NCBI GenBank assembly: GCA_002433465.1
Contig: DJIE01000260.1
Span: forward strand, 1-22,954
From: Salinisphaera sp. UBA6602
Lineage (GTDB): Bacteria > Pseudomonadota > Gammaproteobacteria > Nevskiales > Salinisphaeraceae
Direction of reading: 5' to 3'
DNA: 22,954 bases
In this document: in pieces, positions 14,591 to 22,954 of the stretch
Numbering within the stretch: the stretch's first letter is position 1
How the letters are laid out: each line of letters starts with the position of its first letter
Program-made: the position numbers and the translations under genes
Notes under the pieces: model-generated
Told to the model about the DNA's origin: nothing
The model's input: only the letters and a program-made list of their open reading frames with translations
Databases searched by the model: none

Positions 14591-16027
14591 ATGAGCAAGG
14601 AATTCGATGTCGTCGTTATCGGCGCCGGTCCGGCGGGTTATGTCGCTGCCATTCGCGCGGCACAGCTGGGCATGGACGTGGCCTGTATCGACAAATGGCT
14701 GGACCTCAACGACAAGCCGTCGCTGGGTGGTACCTGCCTCAACGCCGGGTGTATCCCGTCGAAGGCGCTGCTCGAGTCCAGTGAGCTCTACGATCGCGCG
14801 AACAACGAGTTCGCCGATCACGGCATCAAGGCCAGCAAGGTCGAACTCGATCTGGCCAAGATGCAGAAGCGCAAGGCCGGAGTCGTCTCGCAGCTGACCG
14901 GCGGTATCGCCAGCCTGTTCAAGGCAAACGGCGTGACGTCATTCGCCGGCAGCGGTCAGGTAGTGGATTCGGGTGAGGTGCTGTTCGTCGATCACGACGG
15001 CAAGGAAACCACCTTCAAGGCCGACAAGATCATCATCGCCGCCGGTTCGGAGCCGGTCGAGCTTGATATCGCCCCCTTCGACGGCGATCGCATCGTCGAT
15101 TCCTGGGGCGCGCTGGAATTCGATGAGGTGCCGAAAAAGCTGGGCGTCATCGGCGCCGGCTATATCGGCGTGGAACTGGGCAGCGTCTGGTCGCGCCTGG
15201 GTAGCGACGTGACGCTGCTGGAAGCGGTCGACGAATTCATGCCGATCGCCGATCGCGACGTGGCCAAGGAAGGCCTCAAGTCGTTCAAGAAGCAGGGCCT
15301 GGATATCCAGCTTGGTGCCCGCGTCACCGAAGCCAAGGCGACCAAGAACGGCGTCGAGGTCAAGTACACGCAGGGTGACGAATCGCATACGACCACCTTC
15401 GACCGCCTGGTGGTCGCCGTGGGTCGGCGTCCCCATACGAAAGACCTGTGTGCCAAGGGCGCGCGCGTGGAGCTCGACGACAAGGGCTTCGTTGACGTCG
15501 ACGAGAGCTTTCGTACCAGCCTGCCGGGTGTCTATGCCGTCGGCGACGTGATCGGCAATCCGATGCTGGCCCACAAGGGCATGGAAGAGGGCGTGGCCGT
15601 CGCCGAAATTCTGGACGGCCAGAAGCCGCACCTGAACTACGACGTGATCCCCTCGGTCGTCTACACCCACCCGGAAATGGCCTGGGTCGGCAAGACCGAA
15701 GCACAGGTGAAGTCGGCCGGTACGGAATACCGGGTCGGCCAGGTGCCGTTCGCGGCCAATGGTCGGGCCAAGGCGCTGGCCCAGCAGGGCGGTTTCGTCA
15801 AAATGATCGCCGATGCCAACACCGATGAGATTCTGGGCGTGCACATGATCGGCCCTTACGTCTCCGAGCTGGTCCAGGAAATGGTTGTTGCCATGGAGTA
15901 CAAGGCATCGAGCGAAGATATCGCCCGAATCATCCATGGACATCCCACGCTGGGCGAGACGGTGCATGAAACCGCGCTGGCCGTGGACGGGCGACCGATT
16001 CACTTCCCGCCGAAGCGCAAGAAGTAA
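14591..16027 (+). CDS. lpd: Lpd, dihydrolipoyl dehydrogenase (E3)
   Basis: This 478-residue FAD enzyme reoxidises the dihydrolipoyl groups of E2 and reduces NAD+. The FAD motif is VIGAGPAGYVAA (from residue 9). The redox disulfide is in GGTCLNAGCIPSKALL with C49 and C54. The NAD-binding Rossmann motif is VIGAGYIGVELGS (about 192-204), and VYAVGDVIG marks the second FAD contact. The C-terminal catalytic base is H451 of HPTLGE, with E456. The spacer before the first cysteine (WLDLNDKPSLGGTC) fits the lipoamide dehydrogenases encoded with 2-oxoglutarate dehydrogenase in Pseudomonas-like bacteria. AAGGA lies 5 bases upstream. sucB ends 41 bases before, and kup starts 7 bases after. Confidence 0.97.
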   Translation: MSKEFDVVVIGAGPAGYVAAIRAAQLGMDVACIDKWLDLNDKPSLGGTCLNAGCIPSKALLESSELYDRANNEFADHGIKASKVELDLAKMQKRKAGVVSQLTGGIASLFKANGVTSFAGSGQVVDSGEVLFVDHDGKETTFKADKIIIAAGSEPVELDIAPFDGDRIVDSWGALEFDEVPKKLGVIGAGYIGVELGSVWSRLGSDVTLLEAVDEFMPIADRDVAKEGLKSFKKQGLDIQLGARVTEAKATKNGVEVKYTQGDESHTTTFDRLVVAVGRRPHTKDLCAKGARVELDDKGFVDVDESFRTSLPGVYAVGDVIGNPMLAHKGMEEGVAVAEILDGQKPHLNYDVIPSVVYTHPEMAWVGKTEAQVKSAGTEYRVGQVPFAANGRAKALAQQGGFVKMIADANTDEILGVHMIGPYVSELVQEMVVAMEYKASSEDIARIIHGHPTLGETVHETALAVDGRPIHFPPKRKK

Positions 16028-16034
16028 GCGCTGA

Positions 16035-18020
16035 ATGGCCGCAGAGGAAGAAGATCGCTCGCTAGCGAAAGGCAGCAAGAACGGTACCGGCGAAAAAGCC
16101 GATGGCGCAGGCGCTGACGGCGGCCACGACGGTACCGAAGAGCACAAGAACGGCAACGACAAGGGCCGACAGTCGTTGCCGTTTCTGTGTCTGGCGGCGC
16201 TGGGCATCGTCTACGGCGATATCGGCACCAGCCCGATCTACGCGCTACGCGAAGCGTTCTATTCGCATGACGGCATTACCGTCATGCCGGCCAATATCTT
16301 CGGCGTGCTCTCACTGCTGTTCTGGTCGTTGATCATCGTGATCTCGATCAAGTATCTGGCCGTGGTCATGCGCGCGAGCAACAACGGCGAGGGCGGGATC
16401 ATCGCCCTCGTCGCTCTTCTCAACCCCTGGAAGACAGAAAAGAAGAGCCGCCGTTACATGCTCATGTTGCTGGGCCTGTTCGGCGCGGCCCTGTTGTACG
16501 GCGATGGCACGATCACACCCGCGATTTCCGTGCTAAGCGCGATCGAGGGGCTTGAGGTCGCCACGCCGGCCTTCAAGCCATACATCGTACCGATCACCAT
16601 CGCGATTCTGGTTGGGCTGTTTCTGATTCAGAAACGCGGTACGGCGGCTGTTGGCTCGCTGTTTGGCCCGGTCATGCTGACCTGGTTCGCCGTACTGGGC
16701 CTGCTCGGCATCAATGGCATCGTGCATCACCCCGGCGTTATTGCCGCCATCAACCCGATCTACGCTGCCAGCTTCTTTGCCGATAACGGCCTTGCCGGCT
16801 TCCTGGTGCTCGGCACGGTGTTCCTGGTGGTGACGGGCGGTGAGGCTTTGTATGCGGATATGGGCCATTTCGGCCTGGCGCCGATTCGTCTGGCCTGGTT
16901 CTTTCTGGTGCTGCCCGCGCTGCTGCTGAACTACTTCGGCCAGGGCGCGATGATGCTGGAAAACCCCGATATCACCCAGCCGTTCTACCAGATGGCGCCC
17001 GACTGGGCGCTGTATCCGGTGGTGGGCCTGGCGACGCTGGCCACGGTGATCGCTTCCCAGGCGGTCATTTCCGGCGTGTTCTCGCTTACGCGGCAAGCGG
17101 TTCAGCTCGGCCAGTTGCCGCGCCTGAACATCGTGCAGACCTCGCACGAGTCCTACGGTCAGGTTTATATCCCGTTCATGAACTGGGTGCTGATGGCTGC
17201 CACCATCGGGCTCGTGCTTGGGTTCGGCTCGTCGAGCAATCTGGCTGCGGCCTATGGCGTGGCCGTGTCCATGGATATGGTCATCACCACGATTCTGGCG
17301 TTCTTCGTGGCCTATCGCTGGGGCTGGTTCCCGCGCATCGCGGGTGTGATCGCGGCCCTGCTGCTTGTGGTCGATCTTGCCTTCTTCGGCGCCAACGTAT
17401 TCAAGATACCCGACGGCGGCTGGTATCCGCTGGTGGTCGCCGGCGTGATCTTCTTCGTCATGGGAACCTGGCGGCGCGGCCGCGAGCTGGTGGGTCGTCA
17501 TCTCCAGGACGATACGGAGCCGCTCGACGAATTCATCGAATCGCTCGACGAACTGCCGATGCGTATCGAGGGCACCGCGGTGTTCATGACCGAGGCCACC
17601 CACAAGACGCCGCCGATGCTGCTGCATCATCTGCGGCACAACCGTGTGCTGCACGAACAGGTCATTCTGCTCACGGTCAATACGCTCGACGTACCGCGGG
17701 TACCGGCAGCGGATCGGCTCAAGATCGACGATCTGGGCCGTGGCGTGTATCGAGTGCAGGTCTATTACGGCTTCATGCAGGCCAGCAATGTGCCGGTGGC
17801 ATTGCGCTTTGCCGGCGAGTTCGGCCTGGATGTGGACCTTGAACACACCACCTTCTATGTCGGTCGCGAGTCGCTGATCCCCACCAGCGAAGTGCCGGGC
17901 ATGATGGTCTGGCGCGAGCATATGTTCGCGTTCATGGCACTCAACGCCACGCGGGCGACATCCTATTATCGTATTCCGCCCGAACGGGTGGTGGAACTCG
18001 GTATCCAGATAGAAATCTGA
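16035..18020 (+). CDS. kup: Kup-family potassium uptake protein
   Basis: This 661-residue KUP/HAK/KT transporter imports K+ with protons. The signature [17 protein letters not shown] lies at about residues 57-73. About twelve membrane segments follow up to residue 480, then a cytoplasmic domain (about 490-661) with the family block [21 protein letters not shown]. The first 46 residues are an unusual hydrophilic, Gly/Lys/Asp/Glu-rich tail with no recognisable domain. E. coli Kup is 622 residues, and most of the difference is here. No other ATG occurs before the first membrane segment, so the start is probably right although the ribosome site is weak. The 7-base gap to lpd implies one transcript with the suc genes. 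Confidence 0.95.
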   Translation: MAAEEEDRSLAKGSKNGTGEKADGAGADGGHDGTEEHKNGNDKGRQSLPFLCLAALGIVYGDIGTSPIYALREAFYSHDGITVMPANIFGVLSLLFWSLIIVISIKYLAVVMRASNNGEGGIIALVALLNPWKTEKKSRRYMLMLLGLFGAALLYGDGTITPAISVLSAIEGLEVATPAFKPYIVPITIAILVGLFLIQKRGTAAVGSLFGPVMLTWFAVLGLLGINGIVHHPGVIAAINPIYAASFFADNGLAGFLVLGTVFLVVTGGEALYADMGHFGLAPIRLAWFFLVLPALLLNYFGQGAMMLENPDITQPFYQMAPDWALYPVVGLATLATVIASQAVISGVFSLTRQAVQLGQLPRLNIVQTSHESYGQVYIPFMNWVLMAATIGLVLGFGSSSNLAAAYGVAVSMDMVITTILAFFVAYRWGWFPRIAGVIAALLLVVDLAFFGANVFKIPDGGWYPLVVAGVIFFVMGTWRRGRELVGRHLQDDTEPLDEFIESLDELPMRIEGTAVFMTEATHKTPPMLLHHLRHNRVLHEQVILLTVNTLDVPRVPAADRLKIDDLGRGVYRVQVYYGFMQASNVPVALRFAGEFGLDVDLEHTTFYVGRESLIPTSEVPGMMVWREHMFAFMALNATRATSYYRIPPERVVELGIQIEI

Positions 18021-18022
18021 TC

Positions 18023-18058
18023 GCGCGCGACCGGGGCGAAGGCTCACCGGCCGCGCGC
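18023..18058 (+). terminator. GC-rich hairpin after kup
   Basis: GCGCGCG (18023-18029) pairs with CGCGCGC (18052-18058), and CCGG (18031-18034) pairs with CCGG (18047-18050). One A-C mismatch separates the two blocks, and the loop is 12 bases. It begins 2 bases after the kup stop. There is no T-run, so it may mark a 3' end or stabilise RNA rather than act as an intrinsic terminator. Confidence 0.4.
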
Positions 18059-18071
18059 CGCGGCCCACGGC

Positions 18072-18080
18072 TGGTAGAAT
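18072..18080 (+). promoter_or_regulatory. Extended -10 promoter for yebC-ruvCAB-tol
   Basis: TGGTAGAAT joins a TGn element to TAGAAT, a five-of-six -10 match, 34 bases before the yebC ATG. The -35 position (18052-18057) is plain GC sequence, so activity would depend on the extended -10. No LexA-type box (CTGT-N8-ACAG) is present in the gap 18021-18114. Confidence 0.6.
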
Positions 18081-18114
18081 CCCGGCACGGTTTGCAGCGC
18101 AACCACGAGGCATT

Positions 18115-18864
18115 ATGGCAGGCCATAGTAAATGGGCGAATATTCAGCACCGCAAGAACGCCCAGGACAAGAAGCGCGGTAAGATTTTCACCAAGATCAT
18201 TCGCGAGATCACGGTGGCTGCCCGTATGGGCGGCGGCGATCCGAACGATAACCCGCGTCTGCGGCTGGCCTGGGACAAGGCGCTTGCCGCCAACATGCCC
18301 AAGGACAATATCGAACGGGCGGTCAAGCGCGGCACCGGCGACGGGCAGGGCGACAACTACGAAGAGATTCGCTACGAAGGTTACGGCCCCAATGGCGTCG
18401 CGATCATGGTCGACTGCATGACCGACAACAAGAACCGGACGGTTTCCGAGGTGCGTTACACCTTCAACCGCAACGGCGGCAATCTGGGCGCCGATGGGTC
18501 GGTGGCCTATCTGTTCGATCGCAAGGGCGTACTCACCTACGGCCCGGACAACGACGACGAAGACGTGCTCGCGCCGGCGCTGGATGCCGGCGCCGAAGAT
18601 CTGGTCGAATACGAGGACGGCTCCTTCGACGTACTCACCGCGCCCGACGACTACACGCAGGTCAAGGCGGCGGTGGAAGCAGCCGGTTTTGCCCCCGATG
18701 CCGCCGATGTGACCATGCGCCCGGCAACGACTGTCGAGCTCCAGGGCGAGGACGCACAGAGCTGCCTCAAGCTGCTCGATGCGCTCGAGGACCTGGACGA
18801 CGTACAGAACGTCTATAGCAACGTCGAGCTGGACGCAGAAACCCTTGCCGACGCCCCGGCCTGA
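18115..18864 (+). CDS. yebC: YebC/TACO1-family protein
   Basis: This 249-residue protein starts with the invariant block [14 protein letters not shown] and continues with [30 protein letters not shown] and [14 protein letters not shown], covering the three YebC domains. Family members have been described as transcriptional regulators and, more recently, as ribosome-associated factors that ease translation of proline-rich stretches; mitochondrial TACO1 is the eukaryotic relative. The sequence alone does not decide between these. GAGG lies 4 bases before the ATG. It precedes ruvC by 7 bases, the common gammaproteobacterial arrangement. Length is normal. Confidence 0.97.
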   Translation: MAGHSKWANIQHRKNAQDKKRGKIFTKIIREITVAARMGGGDPNDNPRLRLAWDKALAANMPKDNIERAVKRGTGDGQGDNYEEIRYEGYGPNGVAIMVDCMTDNKNRTVSEVRYTFNRNGGNLGADGSVAYLFDRKGVLTYGPDNDDEDVLAPALDAGAEDLVEYEDGSFDVLTAPDDYTQVKAAVEAAGFAPDAADVTMRPATTVELQGEDAQSCLKLLDALEDLDDVQNVYSNVELDAETLADAPA

Positions 18865-18871
18865 CGGCGGC

Positions 18872-19384
18872 ATGGCACGTATTCTCGGGATCGATCCGGG
18901 GTCCACGGTCACCGGCTTTGCGGTGATCGAGGGCGGGGCACAGCCGCGCTCCATCGTCATCGACTGTATCCGCCTGCCGCGGGTGGCTTTCCCTGTACGG
19001 CTGGGCCTTATCTTCGAACGACTGAGCGCGGTCATCAACGAGTATCGTCCCGACGAAATGGCAATCGAGGATGTGTTCGTGTCGCGCAACGCCGCGAGCG
19101 CGCTCAAGCTGGGACAGGCCCGCGGCGCGGCGATCTGTGCAGGCGCTGCGAACGGCCTGCCCGTATCGGAGTACACGCCGACCCAGATCAAGCAGGCGAT
19201 CGTGGGGCGGGGCCATGCCGACAAGAAGCAGATCCAGCACATGGTGCGCGTGCTGCTGGGCGTGGATGCCACCTTGCAGGCCGACGCGGCCGATGCGGCG
19301 GGCGTGGCGGTATGCCATATCCACCACAGTCGCAGCGCCGCACGTATGAAGATCGCTGCCAACACAACGGGCCGCCGGGCATGA
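18872..19384 (+). CDS. ruvC: RuvC, Holliday junction resolvase
   Basis: This 170-residue endonuclease cuts Holliday junctions symmetrically, acting with RuvAB. The acidic catalytic residues fall where expected: the Asp of GIDPGS (D8), E66 (AIEDVF), D138 and D141 (DAADA). The basic helix around GRGHADKKQIQHMV and the F69 region are conserved. I chose the ATG at 18872 because it gives the canonical MARILGIDPG start; the frame is open further upstream inside yebC but that part is unrelated. The stop overlaps ruvA by an ATGA junction. Confidence 0.97.
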   Translation: MARILGIDPGSTVTGFAVIEGGAQPRSIVIDCIRLPRVAFPVRLGLIFERLSAVINEYRPDEMAIEDVFVSRNAASALKLGQARGAAICAGAANGLPVSEYTPTQIKQAIVGRGHADKKQIQHMVRVLLGVDATLQADAADAAGVAVCHIHHSRSAARMKIAANTTGRRA

Positions 19385-20004
19385 TCGGGCAATTACGCGG
19401 ACGCATCATCGAAAAACAGCCGCCGCGGCTGGTCATCGACGTGGGCGGGGTCGGCTATGAAGTCGAAGCGCCGCTGTCGACCTTCTTCGCCCTCGGCGAG
19501 GGCCGGCGGCCCGGCGACAACGCCAGCCACGGCGAAGTCACGCTGCTCACGCAGATGGTGGTGCGCGAAGACGCCATGCTGCTCTACGGTTTCGCCACTG
19601 CCGACGAACGCAGCTTGTTTCGGGAGTTGATCAAGGTTTCCGGTGTCGGCGCCAAGCTCGCGTTGACCGTACTCTCGGGTATGAGCGTGGCGGATTTCGT
19701 GGCCACCATCGAAGCCGACGATGCCGCGCGGCTGACCGGGCTGCCGGGGGTGGGCAAGAAGACTGCGGCGCGCCTGCTGGTGGAAATGCGCGACAAGCTC
19801 TCCGGCACCGCGATCGCGCCGGCGCTGGCCCCGGCGGCCAGCAGCGAAGCCGGCGTTGGCGACGTGCAGTCGATCGCCCGCCAGGCGTTGACTTCGCTGG
19901 GCTACAAGCCGGCTGAATCGGACCGGTTGCTCAAGGGCATCGACGCCGAGGGCATGGACAGCGAAGCCCTGATTCGCGAAGCCCTGCGCCGGGCGGTGCG
20001 CTGA
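19381..20004 (+). CDS. ruvA: RuvA, Holliday junction branch-migration DNA-binding subunit
   Basis: This 207-residue protein forms the tetramer that holds the junction and recruits RuvB. It starts [20 protein letters not shown] (OB-fold domain I, about 1-65). Two helix-hairpin-helix motifs follow: [13 protein letters not shown] (about 81-93) and [15 protein letters not shown] (about 119-133). Domain III, which contacts RuvB, is at about 160-207 ([21 protein letters not shown]). The linker between domains II and III is Ala/Pro-rich. The chosen ATG overlaps the ruvC stop; an upstream in-frame extension gives non-family sequence. ruvB begins one base after the stop. Confidence 0.97.
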   Translation: MIGQLRGRIIEKQPPRLVIDVGGVGYEVEAPLSTFFALGEGRRPGDNASHGEVTLLTQMVVREDAMLLYGFATADERSLFRELIKVSGVGAKLALTVLSGMSVADFVATIEADDAARLTGLPGVGKKTAARLLVEMRDKLSGTAIAPALAPAASSEAGVGDVQSIARQALTSLGYKPAESDRLLKGIDAEGMDSEALIREALRRAVR

Positions 20005-20005
20005 C

Positions 20006-21061
20006 ATGGAAGACGCACAACGGCTGATCGGCGCCAGTACCCAGGGCGACGAGGTGCGTTTCGACCGCGCCCTGCGCCCGCGCGGGCTGGCCGAATACAT
20101 CGGCCAGGCCAGCGTACGCGAACAAATGGAGATATTCGTCAGCGCGGCCCGGGCACGTGGCGAAGCGCTCGACCATGTACTGATCTTCGGACCGCCGGGT
20201 CTGGGCAAGACCACGCTCGCGCACGTCATCGCCAATGAAATGCAGGTCGGCTTTCGCCAGACCTCGGGCCCGGTGCTGGAACGCCCGGGCGATCTGGCCG
20301 CCTTGCTGACCAATCTCGAGCCCAACGACGTACTGTTCATCGACGAAATCCACCGCCTGTCGCCGGTGGTCGAGGAAGTGCTTTATCCCGCGCTCGAGGA
20401 CTACCAGATCGATATCGTCATCGGCGAAGGTCCGGCCGCGCGTTCAATCAAGCTCGACCTGCCGGCCTTCACCCTGGTGGGTGCGACCACCCGCGCCGGC
20501 GCGCTGACCTCGCCGCTGCGCGATCGTTTCGGTATCGCCCAGCGCCTGGAGTTCTATTCGCACACCGACCTGGGGCATATCGTCACCCGTTCGGCCGCCA
20601 TTCTCGAGGTGTCGATCGACGAGGCAGGCGCAGCCGAGATCGCACGCCGCGCCCGGGGCACGCCGCGCGTGGCCAATCGCCTGCTGCGGCGCGTACGCGA
20701 CTATGCCGAAGTCCGCGCCGACGGGCGTATCAGCCATGCCGTGGCACGCCAGGCCATGGACATGCTCAAGGTGGACGACAACGGTTTCGACATCATGGAC
20801 CGCAAGCTCCTTGGCGCGCTGCTCGAAAAGTTCGACGGCGGCCCGGTCGGCGTGGAAAGCCTCGCGGCCGCGATCGGCGAAGCACGCGAAACGATCGAGG
20901 ACGTCATCGAGCCCTATCTGATCCAGCAGGGCTTCATGATGCGCACGCCCCGTGGCCGTCTGGCCACCCAGGCCAGCTATCGTCACTTCGGTCTGGCGCA
21001 GCCGGCCGGCCGGGATACCGGCGCGGCGGACCTGTTCAACCCGATGCCCGGCGATGACTGA
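20006..21061 (+). CDS. ruvB: RuvB, Holliday junction branch-migration ATPase
   Basis: This 351-residue AAA+ motor drives branch migration as hexamers flanking RuvA. The N-terminal block [11 protein letters not shown] is standard. Walker A is GPPGLGKT at residues 62-69, and Walker B includes DEIH at 113-116. Sensor 1 is at LVGATTRAG and the arginine-finger region at LRDRFGI. The C-terminal winged helix (about 270-340) includes [17 protein letters not shown] and the ending block TPRGRLAT. Length is normal. There is a one-base gap from ruvA and an 8-base overlap with ybgC. No separate promoter or LexA box was seen for ruvAB. Confidence 0.98.
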   Translation: MEDAQRLIGASTQGDEVRFDRALRPRGLAEYIGQASVREQMEIFVSAARARGEALDHVLIFGPPGLGKTTLAHVIANEMQVGFRQTSGPVLERPGDLAALLTNLEPNDVLFIDEIHRLSPVVEEVLYPALEDYQIDIVIGEGPAARSIKLDLPAFTLVGATTRAGALTSPLRDRFGIAQRLEFYSHTDLGHIVTRSAAILEVSIDEAGAAEIARRARGTPRVANRLLRRVRDYAEVRADGRISHAVARQAMDMLKVDDNGFDIMDRKLLGALLEKFDGGPVGVESLAAAIGEARETIEDVIEPYLIQQGFMMRTPRGRLATQASYRHFGLAQPAGRDTGAADLFNPMPGDD

Positions 21062-21473
21062 CACGCAGACCTTGGAGCAAACCGCCATGCGCTACCGGGT
21101 ACGCGTGTTCTACGAGGACACCGATGCCAGCGGCGTGGTCTATCACGCCAACTATCTGAAGTACCTCGAGCGCGCGCGCACCCTGTGGCTGGAGGCCCAG
21201 GGGCACAGCCATCGCAGCCTCGCCGATAGCCACGGCATCGCATTCACGCTGGCCGACGCCAAGCTTCAGTTCAAGCAGCCGGCACGTCTGGACGACGATA
21301 TCGAAGTGCTCACGACGGTAGCCGAACAGCGGCGTGCCCGCATCATTTTCGAGCAGACCATTCGCCGCGAAAAAACCGTGCTTATTCAGGCACGATTCAC
21401 CGTGGCGTGTGTCAGAATCCACGATTTCCGGCCCTGTGCGCTGCCGGAGTTATTGCAAAAGGAGATGCAATGA
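21054..21473 (+). CDS. ybgC: YbgC, acyl-CoA thioesterase of the tol-pal cluster
   Basis: This 139-residue hot-dog thioesterase has the motif [24 protein letters not shown]. The likely catalytic D24 corresponds to Asp18 in E. coli YbgC, and H31 is conserved. The family hydrolyses short-chain or ACP/CoA-linked acyl groups and is associated with the Tol-Pal system and phospholipid metabolism. The start at 21054 overlaps the ruvB stop (coupling); a second Met at residue 12 (21087) is possible and closer to family length. The stop overlaps the tolQ start by ATGA. Confidence 0.94.
   Translation: MTDTQTLEQTAMRYRVRVFYEDTDASGVVYHANYLKYLERARTLWLEAQGHSHRSLADSHGIAFTLADAKLQFKQPARLDDDIEVLTTVAEQRRARIIFEQTIRREKTVLIQARFTVACVRIHDFRPCALPELLQKEMQ
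21457..21464 (+). promoter_or_regulatory. Strong ribosome binding site for tolQ inside ybgC
   Basis: AAAAGGAG lies 5 bases before the tolQ ATG at 21470, within the last ybgC codons. It fixes the tolQ start, since the frame is open 21 codons further upstream, and it is the strongest Shine-Dalgarno in the tol cluster. Confidence 0.75.
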
Positions 21474-22225
21474 ACGTTGCGACGGACATGTCCCTGTGGG
21501 GGCTGGTCATGCAGGCAAGCCTGCTCGTCAAACTCGTCATGCTTGCGTTGTTGTTGGCATCCGTTGTGTCCTGGATCCTCATCTTCAGCAAACGACGCCT
21601 GCTCAGCCAGACCCAGAACGACATGGAATGGTTCGAGGATCGTTTCTGGTCGGGCGGCAACCTCAAGGATATCTACGCCGAAACCCAGGCCCAGGCCGAC
21701 ACCAGCCGCGGCATGCCGTCGTTGTTCAAGAACGGCTACGACGAGCTGCGTCGTCAGCGCAGCACCGGCAGTGCGAGTCCGCAGGAAATCGTGCCGTCGG
21801 TCCAGCGCGCCATGCGCGTGGCTCTGTCGCGGGAACTCGAACGCCTCGAACGCGGCCTGGCCGTGCTGGCGACGATCGGCTCGATCAGCCCCTATGTGGG
21901 CCTGTTCGGCACCGTGTGGGGCATCATGAGCGCCTTCATTGCCCTCGGTAACGTCAAACAGGCCAGCCTGTCGATGGTTGCCCCCGGTATTGCCGAAGCG
22001 CTGATCGCCACCGCCATGGGCCTGTTCGCGGCCATCCCGGCGGTCGTGGCCTACAACTTCTTCAGCAACAAGGTCGACTTCATCGAGAATCGCTTTCAGA
22101 CCTTCATGGAAGAGATGTCCGGCATCGTCGAGCGCGGCGTGAATGCCGCCACGCCCGCGCCGCGGGCCGCGCAGGACAAACCCCGCCCGGCGCCGGAACC
22201 CGCGCGTACGCCGCCCGAGCTTTAA
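21470..22225 (+). CDS. tolQ: TolQ, inner-membrane proton-channel subunit of Tol-Pal
   Basis: This 251-residue protein with three membrane helices (about 10-36, 134-158 and 168-192) forms, with TolR, the proton-driven motor that energises TolA. Between helices 1 and 2 is the cytoplasmic loop (FSKRRLLSQTQND to RAMRVALSRELERLERGL). Helix 2 carries the ExbB/TolQ/MotA block TIGSISPYVGLFGTVWGIMS, and helix 3 begins at PGIAEALIATAMGLFAAIPA. The C-terminal tail after about residue 225 is Ala/Pro-rich and looks disordered, longer than in E. coli TolQ (230 residues). A 30-base gap separates it from tolR. Confidence 0.97.
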   Translation: MNVATDMSLWGLVMQASLLVKLVMLALLLASVVSWILIFSKRRLLSQTQNDMEWFEDRFWSGGNLKDIYAETQAQADTSRGMPSLFKNGYDELRRQRSTGSASPQEIVPSVQRAMRVALSRELERLERGLAVLATIGSISPYVGLFGTVWGIMSAFIALGNVKQASLSMVAPGIAEALIATAMGLFAAIPAVVAYNFFSNKVDFIENRFQTFMEEMSGIVERGVNAATPAPRAAQDKPRPAPEPARTPPEL

Positions 22226-22255
22226 TCCTGCCGCCTGTCTTCGGAACTACTGACT

Positions 22256-22696
22256 ATGTCTATTCGAGGAAAACGTCGGCTGGCCAGCGAGATCAACGTC
22301 GTGCCTTATATCGACGTCATGCTCGTGCTGCTGATCATCTTCATGGTCACCGCACCGTTGTTGACCACCGGTGTGGAAGTCGACCTGCCGGACGCTTCTG
22401 CCCAGGTACTGGATACCGAGGACAACGATCCGATCGTGCTCTCGGTCACCCAGGACGGCCAGCTGTATCTCAACGTCGGCGCTAACCCAGACCAGCCCTT
22501 GTCCAGCGACGAAGTGACCGATATCGCCTCGCGCGTGATTCGCGAACGGCCCGAGGCACCGGTGGCGGTGCGCGGCGACGGCTCCGGCAGCTACGGCAAC
22601 GTGGTACGCGGCATGGTGATGCTACAGCGCGCGGGCGCGTCGCAGGTGGGGCTGCTCACCGATAATATCGACGACGACAGCACGAGCGAACGCTGA
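22256..22696 (+). CDS. tolR: TolR, Tol-Pal motor subunit
   Basis: This 146-residue protein of the ExbD/TolR family has a basic N-terminus (RGKRRLASEINVVPYID), one membrane helix (about 18-37) with the proton-relay D20, and a periplasmic domain ending in an acidic tail (DNIDDDSTSER). D20 corresponds to E. coli TolR Asp23. The GVEVDLP motif after the helix is also typical. It pairs with TolQ; the TolA ATG follows 2 bases after the stop. Confidence 0.97.
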   Translation: MSIRGKRRLASEINVVPYIDVMLVLLIIFMVTAPLLTTGVEVDLPDASAQVLDTEDNDPIVLSVTQDGQLYLNVGANPDQPLSSDEVTDIASRVIRERPEAPVAVRGDGSGSYGNVVRGMVMLQRAGASQVGLLTDNIDDDSTSER

Positions 22697-22698
22697 CA

Positions 22699-22954
22699 AT
22701 GTGGCAGGGATTCGCCGAGAACTGGCGCGCGGTAATCCTCGCGATCGGCCTGCACGTGCTGATTGCGCTGCTGCTGATCGTGGGCGTGAACTTCGTCACC
22801 GACGCCTCGTCGCGGGGCAATCATGGCCAGAAGATCGTCAACGCCTCCGTGATCAATCCGGATTCGGTGAGTACGGACATGCCGGACGCGGTTTCGCCGG
22901 CCTCCGCGCCGGAGGCGCCGCCCGCTGAAGCCGAGCCTGAGCCTGAGCCCGAGC
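22699..22954 (+). CDS. tolA: TolA, N-terminal part (cut by window edge)
   Basis: About 85 residues are visible. A short cytoplasmic start leads into one hydrophobic helix (about 11-32, AVILAIGLHVLIALLLIVGV). Next comes KIVNASVINPDSV, matching the post-membrane segment IDAVMVDSGAV of E. coli TolA, and then a Pro/Glu/Ala-rich stretch ending in repeated Glu-Pro, the expected beginning of the long domain II. TolA spans the periplasm and links the TolQR motor to TolB/Pal. H19 matches the functionally important TolA His22, but the residue four before it is Ala15 where E. coli has Ser18. Position directly after tolR supports the call. Confidence 0.88.
   Translation, partial: MWQGFAENWRAVILAIGLHVLIALLLIVGVNFVTDASSRGNHGQKIVNASVINPDSVSTDMPDAVSPASAPEAPPAEAEPEPEPE

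Noticed and set aside
14939..16207. 422-codon antisense frame over lpd and the start of kup
   Set aside because: It crosses two well-supported genes and has no domain, start signal or family resemblance.
16533..18113. 526-codon antisense frame over kup
   Set aside because: Composition is His/Arg/Gln-rich and low in hydrophobic order, as expected of a shadow of a membrane-protein gene.
17941..19392. 483-codon antisense frame over the kup end, yebC and ruvC
   Set aside because: It spans three confirmed genes and a promoter region on the other strand; no protein-like features.

Overview
The window is GC-rich chromosomal DNA from a gammaproteobacterium. This rests on gene content and order: ccmA-I with one gene per function, sucA-sucB-lpd, yebC-ruvCAB-ybgC-tolQRA, and a Kup potassium importer. 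Several proteins have acidic, hydrophilic segments (the SucB linker, the Kup N-terminus), which suggests a moderately halophilic lineage, perhaps Salinisphaera-like. The genus is inference only. Almost everything here is core housekeeping. I found no CRISPR array, insertion sequence, phage, toxin-antitoxin or defence gene, and I see no strong case for an undescribed system.

Layout. (1) 1-1224, minus strand: the end of an exopolysaccharide locus, with an EpsE-type outer-membrane export lipoprotein and the start of an EpsF/Wzz-type chain-length protein that runs off the left edge. (2) 1225-1499: intergenic, with an AT-rich patch, a palindrome and a tRNA promoter. (3) 1500-1586: tRNA-Leu(UAA). 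(4) 1621-8230: a complete System I cytochrome c maturation operon, ccmABCDEFGHI, including a 54-residue CcmD. (5) 8295-10117: a MaoC-type tandem hot-dog protein of unknown role, then galU. (6) 10259-18020: the 2-oxoglutarate dehydrogenase complex (sucA, sucB, lpd), with kup only 7 bases after lpd. (7) 18115 to the right edge: yebC, ruvC, ruvA, ruvB, ybgC, tolQ, tolR and the beginning of tolA, tightly packed behind one visible extended -10 promoter.

How the genes work together. CcmABCD load and release haem, CcmE carries it, and CcmFHI with the thioredoxin-like CcmG attach it to apocytochromes in the periplasm. GalU makes UDP-glucose, a precursor that the exopolysaccharide locus could use. SucA/SucB/Lpd convert 2-oxoglutarate to succinyl-CoA. 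RuvABC branch-migrates and cuts Holliday junctions. TolQRA is the proton-driven envelope machine, and YbgC is a thioesterase classically linked to it.

The points most worth a second look are modest: a tRNA placed almost directly against the ccm operon, an unusually Asp-rich SucB linker, kup fused to the suc operon, a hairpin-rich sucA leader, a short CcmI, and a TolA transmembrane helix lacking a serine that is important in E. coli.
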